NCBI RefSeq assembly: GCF_900769625.1
Contig: NZ_CAAGHK010000094.1
Span: 1-42,310, forward strand
Direction of reading: 5' to 3'
Length of the DNA: 42,310 nt
DNA from: an uncultured Clostridium sp.
GTDB taxonomy: Bacteria > Bacillota > Clostridia > Clostridiales > Clostridiaceae
The notes under the pieces were generated by a model. The model had not been told where the DNA came from. It saw nothing but the letters and a program-made list of their open reading frames with translations, and ran no database searches. Made by a program: the position numbers and the translations under genes. Below, piece by piece: positions 24,446 through 33,261 of this stretch; the stretch's first letter is position 1; every line of letters starts with the position of its first letter.

Positions 24446-25618
24446 ATGAAATTCGAATTTTCGGACAATCTAAAATACTTTCAGACAGGAATTTTTAACG
24501 TATTAAATGATAAAAAAATTGAATTAATAAATAAAGGAATGAAAGTGTACAATCTTTCAGTAGGAACACCAGATTTTGAGCCTGATGAACACGTAAAAAA
24601 TGCCCTTATCGAAGCAGCAAAAGACTCACAAAACTGGAAATACTCTTTAGAAGACATGCCCGAGCTTAAAGAAGCTCTTGTCTCATATTATAAAAAAAGA
24701 TTTGATGTAGACCTTGAAACTGATGAAATAATGTCAGTTTACGGCTCACAGGAAGGTCTTACACATATCGGATTTTCATTATGTAACAGAGGTGATATGG
24801 TTCTTGTGCCAAATCCAGGATATCCTATTTTTGAAATCGGACCATACCTTTCAGGTGCAGAAATAGTACCATATTCTCTTCTGCCAGAAAATGATTATCT
24901 GCCAGATCTTGATTCAATCGATAAAGATGTTCTTAAGAAAACTAAATTCATGGTCGTTTCATATCCAATGAATCCTGTATGTGCAACTGCACCTGCCGAA
25001 TTCTATGACAAACTTATTACATTTGCAAAAGAAAATAATATCATCATCATCCATGACAATGCATATTCAGACATCATTTATGATGGACAGGCAGGAGGCT
25101 CATTCCTATCTCATGCTGATGCAAAAGAAGTAGGCGTTGAGTTCTACTCATTATCAAAGTCATTTAACATTACTGGTGCAAGAGTATCATTTGTTCTTGG
25201 AAACAAAGAAATAGTCAAGCATTTCAAAATGCTTCGTTCGCAGATAGATTATGGTATCTTCACACCAATACAACATGCTGCAATCGCCGCGCTTACTGGT
25301 CCTCAGGATAGTGTCAAGAAACACTGCAATGAATATGAAAGAAGAAGAAATGCCTTATGCCGAGGACTTAATAAAATAGGCTGGCAGGTTCCAGACAGCA
25401 AAGGAAGTATGTTTGCCTGAGCGCCAATTCCTAAGAATTTCAAAAGCTCCAATGATTTCTGCATGGAACTTATGGAAAAGACAGGAATAATATGTACTCC
25501 TGGAAGTGCCTTTGGTTCTCTTGGAGAATGCTATGTAAGATTTGCCCTTGTACTTCCTGTTCCAGTAATTGAAGAAGCTGTAAATAAAATTGCTGAAAGT
25601 GGAATTCTTAATTCTTGA
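24446..25618 (+). pseudogene. PLP-dependent class I/II aminotransferase interrupted by in-frame TGA at a conserved Trp
   Basis: 390 codons with one internal TGA (25418-25420). The first 324 residues have the fold type I hallmarks: SVGTPDFEPDEHV, GSQEGLTH, PNPGYP, MNPVCATAP, HDNAYSDIIYDG and the PLP-lysine region YSLSKSFNITGARVSF. The frame then reads GSMFA, TGA, APIPKNFKSSNDF and continues intact through CTPGSAFGSLGECYVRFALV to a TGA at 25616. Relatives (LL-diaminopimelate/aspartate aminotransferase-like) have Trp at exactly the TGA position (MFxWAPIP), so this is TGG changed to TGA, an assembly error, or read-through. All else is preserved, so any loss is very recent. Without read-through the product lacks its last 65 residues, which help form the small domain and the substrate Arg site. 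AGGAGG lies eight bases before the ATG. Confidence 0.8.
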
Positions 25619-25850
25619 TCTTACAGTATAGTATAAATATTATAATTTATTGTAATATGATTATTTTTTATAAATTAATGTGAATATTGTTAATTGAAGA
25701 AAGTCAGTTCTACTCAGGCTCTGCTTATTACAGACTGGCTAGAATTTATACATCTATTTATATACCTATAAATACACCATACAAATTGCAAGCAATCATC
25801 TATAATTTCTTTTCTTCAATAAATCTAAAACTAATTCCTATAAAAATCGA

Positions 25851-25882
25851 AAACCATATTCCTAAAGATACGAATATGGTTT
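25851..25882. terminator. Bidirectional terminator between aminotransferase and ltaS
   Basis: Stem aaaccatattc (25851-25861) / gaatatggttt (25872-25882) with a ten-base loop; T-rich on both sides (CATTTTAATTTTT on plus, TTTTCGATTTTT on minus). It serves the two converging genes. Confidence 0.7.
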
Positions 25883-25893
25883 CATTTTAATTT

Positions 25894-27774
25894 TTAGTTA
25901 TTTAAATATGGATTATAATTAGATCGAATCATCTTATCAGAAATATCAAGTGATTTTGACACTATTGCTTTTTCCTCTTCTGAAAGATTTTCCTCTCCTT
26001 TAATGCTTCCATTATTTATTATTGCATATGATCTGTTTGTATTTAAAAGATTTCTTCCAATACATGTCTTGTTATACTCATCTGATGGTATTCCTAAAAG
26101 ATAAAGCATTGTTGGCATAAAATCAATTTGACCACCAAATGTCTCAAAAGTCTTTGGAGTTACATTTTGTGATGGATCATAAATGATTACTGGTACCCTT
26201 CTGCCGCCTTCATCCTGGAACCATTCTTCCTGAGTTGAAAGCTGAGCAATATCATCATTGTAATATTTGTGGACACCAGTATGATCTCCCATAAATACTA
26301 TTATGCTATTATCAAGAATTCCCTCTTCTTCTAAACGTTCAAGGAACATTCCAATCTGCTTATCTGTATAATGCACACTTTCAATGTAGCCGCCAAGTCT
26401 GTTTTCATTTAATTCTGGATCAAGATTAAGTTCTCTGTATTCCTCTGGAATATTAAATGGAGCATGACTTGTTAATGTTACCGTCATTGTATAATAAGGA
26501 TCCTGCATTTCCTTAATCATCGGCACAACTTGTGTAAAGTAGCTCTTGTCACTGATGCCCATTCCTATTGATTCATCATGTTCAAATGAATAGTAATCTG
26601 TGAACTGCTGGAATCCGATTCCTCCGCTCAAGGCAATTTCATAATTCCAGAATGATCCCTTATCTGGATGGATTACTCTTGTGCTATACTCATTATTTTC
26701 TAGTATCTTTGGCATTGAATTGTAATTGTTGACTGGGTATCTAAAGAATGTACATCCTCTTCTTACTGGCAGAAGTGATGTATTTGCTATAAAGTCACAG
26801 TCAGCACTTGTACCTTCATTAACCTGCTCAAATATATTAGGAAAATAAATAGATTTTTCTATTAACTTATTTAAGTTAGGAGTTATCTCTTGTCCATTTA
26901 TTTCCTGATTGATTACAAAGTCTTCCAGTGATTCAACCTGCACATAAATTAAATTTTTGCCCTTAGCTGCTCCATAGTACTCATTATCAGGAAGATCTTC
27001 ATTTTTGAAATTGAAGTATTCATCAATATCGGATTTATCTTCTTCTGTAAGTTCGTATGGTCTTGTATTATAATAAACAGTAACTGCATCATGGATATGA
27101 TATCCTATTGTTGAAAGATATCTATGTGTGTATGTTGGATCAGTTCCAGCAATTATATATGCATTATTTACATATGGATTTTTTAATATGTAAATGTTAA
27201 ATGGTACATATGCTATAAATACAAATGGTAGTATAAATGTACATATAAAGCCCTTGACAGCCCTTTTGCATTCGCCGCTAAAATACTTTCTAAATATATA
27301 AGCATAAGCACCTATCACCGCAAAGTCTACTAAAAACAGCCAATCTAAAGAACTTATCATTGATTTTATACTGTCTGATAGATTATCAAGATTTGATGTC
27401 TGTGTCATAATAAAAACAGATGGAACAGTATTGAATCCTCTGTAATACCAGATATCAAATATAAACAACAATGTAACTATTATGTCAAGGATAAATACAT
27501 ATATTATTCTTCCCTTCCCCTTGAATAAAAGAGAAAAACTCACAAATACTAATGCAAAAGCAATATAATATTCCATTGAAACAATTGATACTGCACCATA
27601 TCCCGATGAAAAACTGAATGAATATGGGTTAGAACTTGTTACAAACCCCTGAAAGATGATTCCCTTTAATACTATTGCCACTACAGGCAGTAAAAAGAAA
27701 ATCAATCTTATTATATTATTTTTCTGCATATTTTTTTCCGCGAAATTTTTGAATTTTAACTTAAGACTATTCAA
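25894..27774 (-). CDS. ltaS: Lipoteichoic acid synthase-like sulfatase-family phosphoglycerol transferase (LtaS type)
   Basis: 626-aa polytopic enzyme that polymerises glycerolphosphate on a membrane lipid outside the cell. Residues 20-200 contain five hydrophobic helices, followed by the extracellular sulfatase domain: metal-site Glu281 (YVQVESLEDF), catalytic Thr322 in NEGTSADCDF, the SHAPFN segment and the metal-binding VFMGDHTGVH. This is the LtaS layout at about the usual length. Start is TTG with GGGGTGAT close upstream; an internal ATG at residue 16 is the alternative. It stands alone, 190 bp after the neighbouring phosphatase. The exact polymer (lipoteichoic acid or another glycerolphosphate polymer) is inferred. 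Confidence 0.9.
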   Translation of the reverse strand: MNSLKLKFKNFAEKNMQKNNIIRLIFFLLPVVAIVLKGIIFQGFVTSSNPYSFSFSSGYGAVSIVSMEYYIAFALVFVSFSLLFKGKGRIIYVFILDIIVTLLFIFDIWYYRGFNTVPSVFIMTQTSNLDNLSDSIKSMISSLDWLFLVDFAVIGAYAYIFRKYFSGECKRAVKGFICTFILPFVFIAYVPFNIYILKNPYVNNAYIIAGTDPTYTHRYLSTIGYHIHDAVTVYYNTRPYELTEEDKSDIDEYFNFKNEDLPDNEYYGAAKGKNLIYVQVESLEDFVINQEINGQEITPNLNKLIEKSIYFPNIFEQVNEGTSADCDFIANTSLLPVRRGCTFFRYPVNNYNSMPKILENNEYSTRVIHPDKGSFWNYEIALSGGIGFQQFTDYYSFEHDESIGMGISDKSYFTQVVPMIKEMQDPYYTMTVTLTSHAPFNIPEEYRELNLDPELNENRLGGYIESVHYTDKQIGMFLERLEEEGILDNSIIVFMGDHTGVHKYYNDDIAQLSTQEEWFQDEGGRRVPVIIYDPSQNVTPKTFETFGGQIDFMPTMLYLLGIPSDEYNKTCIGRNLLNTNRSYAIINNGSIKGEENLSEEEKAIVSKSLDISDKMIRSNYNPYLNN

Positions 27775-27963
27775 AATATCACCCCATTGATTTAATATAA
27801 AGCACGTCTTCTGCAGAAATAACTATCTTTTCAAATATTCTCTTATTAATTCTACAGCATTAACCAATATGTTTGTTTAGTGCCTTTCATATTATACCAC
27901 TTTTATTTTTCTTGATAAACATTGTCATAAAACCTTAATAATTTATTCTTTATGTTTTATTCC

Positions 27964-28737
27964 CTACTTTTCTTCAGCAATTCTAATTTCATTTCCTCTT
28001 TCAGAGTAAGTCATATCATTAACTGAATCTACCTTAAGATCTCCATCTTCGTAAATCAGCTTACAGATACATGAATTATTCATTTCTCTAATATCAATGT
28101 TCTTATCAAGATAATCAATAATCAATCTTAATATACCTCCATGTATTACAATCAGTACATTACAGTCTTCCTTGCCACTGTGGCATCTGCATATTTTACT
28201 AATTGATGTCATCACTCTATTTAATGCAGTTTCATAATCCTCCGCTTCATTTGTTTCGTCTAAGATAGCACATGTATTGCAGTATTCTTTCTGAAAATCA
28301 TATTTTTCAGCTGCTTCCTCAAAAGATCTGACCTTAAGGTATGACATCATCTCATTAAACATGACGCTTTCAAGTTCACCTTCATATTTCCCAAAGTACA
28401 CTTCTCTCAAACCCTCAAGCTCCTGTAATTCTATTTTACCGCTGACATTGTTTTCTTTGATAACTATTGTTGCCGTCTTGACAGCCCTTCCCAGGTCACT
28501 GCTGTAAACTGCATCAAACTTTATATGTCTAAGTCCAAGTCCAACGTTTACAGCAACTTCAATCCCATTCTTGGTAAGCACACCATCACACCAGCCTTGT
28601 GTCCTATGTGCCCTGTTTATTATCGTTTCTCCATGCCTCATGAGATAAAGATTTATCTTCCCAGACTGATTACAGAAATTTATATTATATGCATTTTTAT
28701 CTATCTTGTTAACACCAATTTCCTTATTAATACTCAT
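27964..28737 (-). CDS. Histidine phosphatase family protein (second copy)
   Basis: 257-aa member of the RHG phosphatase superfamily. NLYLMRHGETIINRAHRTQG carries the catalytic His, AVYSSDLGRAVKTA the second Arg, LEGLREVYFGKYEGE the acid, and LIVIHGGILRLIIDYL the second His. It has a 28-residue N-terminal extension without a signal peptide and a larger insert (about 110-150) than the 209-aa paralogue at 15687, so it is not a recent duplicate. AGGAGG precedes the ATG. A 10-bp perfect palindrome, gcttgcaagc, lies at 28817-28826 upstream. Substrate unknown. Confidence 0.85.
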   Translation of the reverse strand: MSINKEIGVNKIDKNAYNINFCNQSGKINLYLMRHGETIINRAHRTQGWCDGVLTKNGIEVAVNVGLGLRHIKFDAVYSSDLGRAVKTATIVIKENNVSGKIELQELEGLREVYFGKYEGELESVMFNEMMSYLKVRSFEEAAEKYDFQKEYCNTCAILDETNEAEDYETALNRVMTSISKICRCHSGKEDCNVLIVIHGGILRLIIDYLDKNIDIREMNNSCICKLIYEDGDLKVDSVNDMTYSERGNEIRIAEEK

Positions 28738-28924
28738 TTAATTTCCTCCTAAAAATAACATTAAATAACTGATAGCTTTCAGATATAATTTAATACCAGA
28801 TATCATAAATTAATGCGCTTGCAAGCATATTTATATTAAGAAAAAATCGCATGCACTATCATTATTACAATATATATTTAAATTATACATTATATCACAT
28901 GATTATGTAACATATATTTCCTTG

Positions 28925-29422
28925 CTACTTAATTATCATTGAAGTTATACTCCTGATATTGCCATCTAAGATTTTATAAGATGGATTGCTTTTATCGTAC
29001 TTCTCTGGTGATAAATTTGATTTTATGTATAAGGTATAAAGACCTGAATGTGCTGCTCCATTTATATCACACAGCGGATCATTTCCAATCATTATTGATT
29101 TTGATACATCTAGTTTCTTATCCTTTATAAGTCTTTCAAAAATTTTTTTATCCGGCTTGCACATTTTATAATCTGACGAAAAATATATGTCATCAAAATA
29201 CTCTTCAATACCTAGCATCTTCATTTCATACAATGTAAATACTCTCTGTGCATTTGATAAAAGATATATTTTCTTATTTTTTATTTTGAGGTTTTCTAAC
29301 AACTCTATAACTCCATCATACAATCTCAAATGCTTTATTGAAAGACTTCTGAAAATCTGTGCTGTACACTTTATAAGTTCTTCATCAGCTTCAATTCCTT
29401 TATTGAAAACGTAAGGACAGCT
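28925..29422 (-). pseudogene. 5'-truncated HAD-superfamily hydrolase
   Basis: What remains is the C-terminal two thirds of a YjjG/PGP-like HAD phosphatase: IYLLSNAQRVFT (motif II), MCKPDKKIFERLIKD (motif III Lys) and IMIGNDPLCDINGA (motif IV). The frame is open only back to 29422 (FNKGIEADEELIKCTAQIFRSLSIKHLRLYDG) and then closes with TGA. The N-terminal 90-100 residues with the DxDGTL-type motif I nucleophile are missing, so it cannot be an active phosphatase. The only start would be a TTG at 29329 without a ribosome site. The breakpoint near 29423 abuts a non-homologous remnant on the other strand, which suggests a deletion or insertion event. Confidence 0.8.
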
Positions 29423-29515
29423 TCAGAACCTTATTTTCTATAATCAGGCTCATAAGAGCCATAAAGCAATGGCTGCTATCCTGGCAGCAATATTAAAGCT
29501 TTCACCAATCCATAA

Positions 29516-29734
29516 AATTATGGCAAGCAAACAGATGAAATCCGTATATCTTATAATTATGATGATTTATTTACAGCTGCTGATTCAGTTTATTATGTAT
29601 ATATGAACAGCAAAAGAGTTTATGTGATAAATGGAGATAGTGCCCAATTCTATGCATATGAAGTCTCGTCCAACAGAAAAGTAAATTCCTTTATTTCTAA
29701 AATTACTGATACATGTAAACAGTGGCACGATTAA
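29516..29734 (+). pseudogene. Remnant reading frame (C-terminal fragment, YcxB-like?)
   Basis: A 72-codon plus-strand frame without a start at its head, reading NYGKQTDEIRISYNYDDL then DSVYYVYMNSKRVYVINGD to the end KQWHD. The composition is coding-like, and the pattern (Y-D-D-L, then V-Y-Y-V-Y-M-x-x-K-x-x-x-V-I) resembles the C-terminus of YcxB-like membrane-associated proteins, a weak resemblance from memory. A TAA precedes the frame directly. A strong terminator follows 48 bp later in the same direction, fitting a former gene on this strand. The stretch 29426-29515 before it has two small GC-rich inverted repeats (ggctc/gagcc, gctgc/gcagc) and no recognisable gene. Confidence 0.45.
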
Positions 29735-29781
29735 ACTTTCACTTCTGTATTTTCTCAAAACTGCATATATAAAAATCAATT

Positions 29782-29827
29782 AAAAAATGAGATGTTATAA
29801 AACTTTTATACATCTCATTTTTTTATT
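29782..29827 (+). terminator. Strong terminator after the remnant
   Basis: Perfect 14-bp stem aaaaaatgagatgt (29782-29795) / acatctcatttttt (29810-29823) with a T-run continuing. It isolates the 5-oxoproline operon from the decayed region; both strands end in U. Confidence 0.75.
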
Positions 29828-29905
29828 CAATCAGTAAAAATATGTCGAAATTTCTAATAAAAAAACAACTTTTTTTATATTTTTCTTTACTTTTATTAAA
29901 ACTTA

Positions 29906-29946
29906 TTGACTTTTGTATAGATTTTTATTAATTATTCATGTATAAT
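29906..29946 (+). promoter_or_regulatory. Promoter region of the DUF969 operon
   Basis: TTGACT at 29906-29911 (good -35, poor -10 at 17 bp) and TATAAT at 29941-29946 (good -10, poor -35). One of them is likely to drive the operon starting at 29989. Confidence 0.3.
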
Positions 29947-29988
29947 TATAAAAAATAATAATCTCACAAAAGAGAAAGGATGTATTTT

Positions 29989-30660
29989 ATGTCACTAATA
30001 GGTATTCTAATAATTATAATTGGGTTTATCCTGAAACTGGACACAATTGCCGTTGTAGTATCTGCAGGAGTTATCACTGGTTTAGTTTCACATATGAGCA
30101 TAACTGAAATACTAACAACTTTAGGAACTTCATTTGTCAACAATCGTACTACATGTTTATTCATGCTGACACTTCCTGTCATAGGATTATGTGAAAGATA
30201 TGGATTAAAAGCAAAAGCAATCATGCTTATAAAGAAAGCTAGTAGTCTTTCTACTGGTATCTTACTAAGCAGCTACACTTTTATAAGAGAAGCTACAATT
30301 GCTATGGGTGTTACTCTTGGAGGTCATCCACAATTTGTAAGACCATTAATACAGCCAATGGCTGAAGGTGCATCTATTGCAAAATATGGCGAGCTTGATG
30401 AAAAAGATATCGATAAAATCAAAGGATTTTCTGCTGCTGCCGATAACATTGGTAATTTCTTTGGACAAAACATATTCATGGCTAACTCAGGAGTATTATT
30501 AATTGTCAGTACTTTAGAAACTTTAGGTATCAGTGCCGATGCACTAAAAGTTGCCCAAGCTTCTATCCCTGTTGCTATTGCTGCTTTTATTTTATGCATC
30601 ATCAGAAATTATATGCTTGATAAAAGCCTTAAAAGAAAATACAGCACAAATACAAAATAG
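29989..30660 (+). CDS. DUF969 family membrane protein, predicted transporter half
   Basis: 223-aa polytopic membrane protein. MSLIGILIIIIGFILKLDTIAVVVSAGVITGL starts the first helices, and the conserved FVNNRTTCLFMLTLPVIGL and FIREATIAMGVTLGGHPQFVRPLIQPMAEGA are DUF969 hallmarks. DUF969 and DUF979 occur together next to pcp in many Bacillota and probably form one two-subunit permease, thought to handle 5-oxoproline or related compounds; this is inferred from context. The frame begins at an ATG overlapping AAAGGA, so the next ATG (29989), eight bases after that site, is chosen. Confidence 0.85.
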   Translation: MSLIGILIIIIGFILKLDTIAVVVSAGVITGLVSHMSITEILTTLGTSFVNNRTTCLFMLTLPVIGLCERYGLKAKAIMLIKKASSLSTGILLSSYTFIREATIAMGVTLGGHPQFVRPLIQPMAEGASIAKYGELDEKDIDKIKGFSAAADNIGNFFGQNIFMANSGVLLIVSTLETLGISADALKVAQASIPVAIAAFILCIIRNYMLDKSLKRKYSTNTK

Positions 30661-30698
30661 AAGCAGATTTAATTAATTAGTAACTGGAGGATAAAACA

Positions 30699-31628
30699 AT
30701 GGATATAAAACAAATTTCAAATATATTCTTAGAAGTTTTCTATACATTAATTGGGCTTTATATGGCCTCAACAATGATCTTTACATTAAAAGATAAAAAT
30801 CACAAAACAAGATTTGGTACTGCATTATTCTGGGGAATAATTTCAGCAATCTTCATATTCGGTAAAGTAATACCACCTATTATAGTAGGATGTCTGATAA
30901 TTGTTATTGCATGTTTATCAGCTCTTAAACAAATAAATATCGGAACTTTAAAACAATTAGACAGTACTTTTACACAATTAAAAGCAGAAAAGCTTGGACT
31001 TAAAATATTTGTTCCATCACTTGCTATTGCTTTAGTTGCAATGCTTATTGCAACATTCACAAAAATTCCTGGTACAGTTGCAATTGGTATTTCATCTACA
31101 ATCGCCTTACTTTTAACTTTTATACTTACAAAAGCAACTCCATCTCAATATGTTGAAGATAGTAACAGAATGTTCCAGTCAGTTGGCGTATTCTCAATAC
31201 TACCTCAATTACTTGCTTCTTTAGGAGCATTATTCACAGTTGCCGGCGTTGGTGATGTAATTTCTAGAATGATTTCTGGAGTTATACCACAAGGAAATGC
31301 TTTAGCTGGAGTTATTGCTTACTGTGTTGGTATGGCATTATTCACAGCAATCATGGGTAATGGTTTTGCAGCATTTTCAGTTATAACAGTTGGTATTGGT
31401 GTTCCATTTGTATTTGCACAGGGAGGCGATCCTGTAATCTGCTCTGCTCTTGCACTGACAGCCGGTTTCTGTGGAACATTATTAACACCAATGGCAGCAA
31501 ACTTCAACATGCTTCCTGCTGCTCTTTTAGAATCAAAAGATAAAAACGTAGTAATAAAAGTTCAAGCTCCACTTGCTATTGTTTTATTATTAATACATAT
31601 TATACTTATGTACACTTTAGGATTCTAA
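30699..31628 (+). CDS. DUF979 family membrane protein, predicted transporter half
   Basis: 309-aa polytopic membrane protein, partner of the DUF969 protein 38 bp upstream, with GGAGG before its ATG. Helices are evident throughout (YTLIGLYMASTMIFTL, AIFIFGKVIPPIIVGCLIIVIACL, IGISSTIALLLTFIL). The conserved segment VFSILPQLLASLGALFTVAGVGD and the GNGFAAFSVITVGIGVPF loop match DUF979. The two-gene order and following pcp are a known combination. Energy coupling is not visible: no ATPase is present, so a secondary transporter is likely. Confidence 0.85.
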   Translation: MDIKQISNIFLEVFYTLIGLYMASTMIFTLKDKNHKTRFGTALFWGIISAIFIFGKVIPPIIVGCLIIVIACLSALKQINIGTLKQLDSTFTQLKAEKLGLKIFVPSLAIALVAMLIATFTKIPGTVAIGISSTIALLLTFILTKATPSQYVEDSNRMFQSVGVFSILPQLLASLGALFTVAGVGDVISRMISGVIPQGNALAGVIAYCVGMALFTAIMGNGFAAFSVITVGIGVPFVFAQGGDPVICSALALTAGFCGTLLTPMAANFNMLPAALLESKDKNVVIKVQAPLAIVLLLIHIILMYTLGF

Positions 31629-31761
31629 ATTTTTAAATACAGATTAATATAAAATTATACAAACTGCCTGTAGCAAATGAATGTATGAATATTCTATATA
31701 TGTTTGCAGAAATTAATCTAGGCAAATAAAATATATATGTATTCTAAGTTAAAAATATTTT

Positions 31762-31794
31762 TTAGCTGCTTTCGTTATTTATGGTGGCAGCTAA
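31762..31794 (+). promoter_or_regulatory. Hairpin in the DUF979-pcp gap
   Basis: Stem ttagctgc (31762-31769) / gcagctaa (31787-31794) with a 17-base loop in the 226-bp gap. No U-tract follows, so it is more likely an mRNA-stabilising or processing structure than a terminator. Confidence 0.4.
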
Positions 31795-31854
31795 TTATAT
31801 GTAAGAAATTAATTGACTATAAAAAATAATATTTAAAATAAGGAGAATTTAATT

Positions 31855-32496
31855 ATGAAAGTATTAATCACAGGTTTTGATCCATTTGGAGGAGAAAGCA
31901 TAAATCCAGCTTTAGAAGCTGTTAAACAATTACCTGATACTATTGCAGGTGCAGAAGTAATAAAAATAGAAATTCCTACTGTTTTCAGAAAATCATTAGA
32001 AATAATTGAAGAAAACATAATAAAACATAACCCTGACATTGTAATCTCTGTCGGCCAGGCTGGTGGAAGAGTGGGAATAACTCCTGAAAGAGTTGCCGTA
32101 AACATTGATGATGCAAGAATTCCAGATAATGAATCTAATCAACCAATCGATCTTCCAATATTTGAAGATGGAGAAAATGCATATTTCTCTACTCTACCAA
32201 TAAAAGCAATGGTTGAAGAAATGAAAGCTGGTGAAATCCCAGGATATATTTCTAATACTGCTGGTACTTTCGTATGCAATCATGTTATGTATGGAATACT
32301 ATATATGGCTGCTAAAAAATATCCAAAAATCAAAGGAGGATTTATCCATGTACCATATATACCATCACAAGTTTTAGATAAACCTTCAATGCCTTCAATG
32401 TCTATCAGCAATATAGTTGAAGGACTTACATTATGCATCAAAGCTGCTGTTTCTAAAAATGAAGATGTAAAAGTAACTGGTGGTACAATCTGCTAA
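31855..32496 (+). CDS. pcp: Pyroglutamyl-peptidase I
   Basis: 213-aa cytoplasmic cysteine peptidase (family C15) that removes N-terminal 5-oxoproline from peptides. MKVLITGFDPFGGESINPA is the family start. The catalytic triad is visible: Glu78 (GITPERVAVN), Cys141 (AGTFVCNHVMYG) and His165 (GGFIHVPYIP). Length is standard. AAGGAG lies before the ATG. It follows the DUF969/DUF979 pair by 226 bp and precedes a gamma-glutamylcyclotransferase-like gene, so four genes seem devoted to making and moving 5-oxoproline. No 5-oxoprolinase is in the window. Confidence 0.97.
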   Translation: MKVLITGFDPFGGESINPALEAVKQLPDTIAGAEVIKIEIPTVFRKSLEIIEENIIKHNPDIVISVGQAGGRVGITPERVAVNIDDARIPDNESNQPIDLPIFEDGENAYFSTLPIKAMVEEMKAGEIPGYISNTAGTFVCNHVMYGILYMAAKKYPKIKGGFIHVPYIPSQVLDKPSMPSMSISNIVEGLTLCIKAAVSKNEDVKVTGGTIC

Positions 32497-32578
32497 TACT
32501 GATATCTATAATTAATAAATTACTAAAAGTTAAACTAATAAATTTATATGTCTATCTAAGATAGGAGATGATATACAA

Positions 32579-33016
32579 ATGAATAAGAACATTAATGTAT
32601 TTGTATACGGCAGCTTAAGAGAAGGCTACTTTAATTACGATAAATACCTTAAGGGAAAAGTTTTATCTATTAAAAAAGCAAAAATAAATAATAAACTTGT
32701 TTATCATATGCCTTATAAAGGATATCCTGCTCTGATGAATGGTGATGGTACTGTTTATGGAGAAATTATGGAAATAAAGCCTGATATATATGATGAAACA
32801 ATGGCTGCTATGGATAAAATGGAAGGCTTCATCAGTGAAAATAATCCCCAAAATGAATATGACAAGAAAGTTTTACAAGTTGAACATTTAAGTGATGGTA
32901 GAACTGAAAACTGCTATTTATATTTCTATAATAAAAATATCGATAACAGATTTGATAAAGAAGCTATTTTTGTACCTCATGGTGACTGGGTAAAACATAT
33001 TGAAGAAAATAAATAA
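32579..33016 (+). CDS. Gamma-glutamylcyclotransferase-like protein (GGCT/AIG2 family)
   Basis: 145-aa single-domain protein. FVYGSLREGYFNYDKYL is the substrate-binding YGSLR loop, and Glu82 in AMDKMEGF is the expected catalytic acid. In this family, gamma-glutamyl amino acids or gamma-glutamylamines are cyclised to 5-oxoproline. The ribosome site TAGGAG precedes the ATG, 82 bp after pcp, and a perfect terminator closes the operon. Some family members act on other substrates, so the exact reaction is inferred from fold and neighbours. Confidence 0.85.
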   Translation: MNKNINVFVYGSLREGYFNYDKYLKGKVLSIKKAKINNKLVYHMPYKGYPALMNGDGTVYGEIMEIKPDIYDETMAAMDKMEGFISENNPQNEYDKKVLQVEHLSDGRTENCYLYFYNKNIDNRFDKEAIFVPHGDWVKHIEENK

Positions 33017-33088
33017 TTAATAACTGATTCTAATTATATACTGAGTTCATTATTACGGCATATAGTATTAGATCGTAATATATAAAAG

Positions 33089-33136
33089 CTGCCGGCTATT
33101 AATCAGTAATGAACAGTTAATAGCCGGCAGTTTTTT
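33089..33136 (+). terminator. Perfect terminator of the 5-oxoproline operon
   Basis: 14-bp perfect stem ctgccggctattaa (33089-33102) / ttaatagccggcag (33117-33130), GC-rich at its base, followed by six T. It may also serve the converging glutamine synthetase gene (CTTTTA on the minus side). Confidence 0.9.
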
Positions 33137-33261
33137 AATTATATTGATTCTTCTTTGCAAAATCCCTTCTTTATATATTCAATAATTTTACGAAACGTAA
33201 TAATCACTGATAATCATCCATTATCATCTGTAAATTTATACCTGTCTTTTTAACTATATAT

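Noticed and set aside
24446..25618. TGA reassigned to Trp (genetic code 4) in this organism
   Set aside because: Dozens of Trp codons in the window are TGG, no other gene needs an internal TGA, and TGA ends oppD-like and oppA-like genes at sensible positions. A local change is more likely.
25687..25890. 67-codon plus-strand frame after the aminotransferase
   Set aside because: Overlaps the bidirectional terminator at 25851-25882, has no ribosome site and looks like AT-rich noise.
29426..29515. IS110-type transposase C-terminus
   Set aside because: One frame reads FYNQAHKSHKAMAAILAAIL, faintly like an IS110 end, but there is no RKLL-type core, no longer frame and no clear element boundary.
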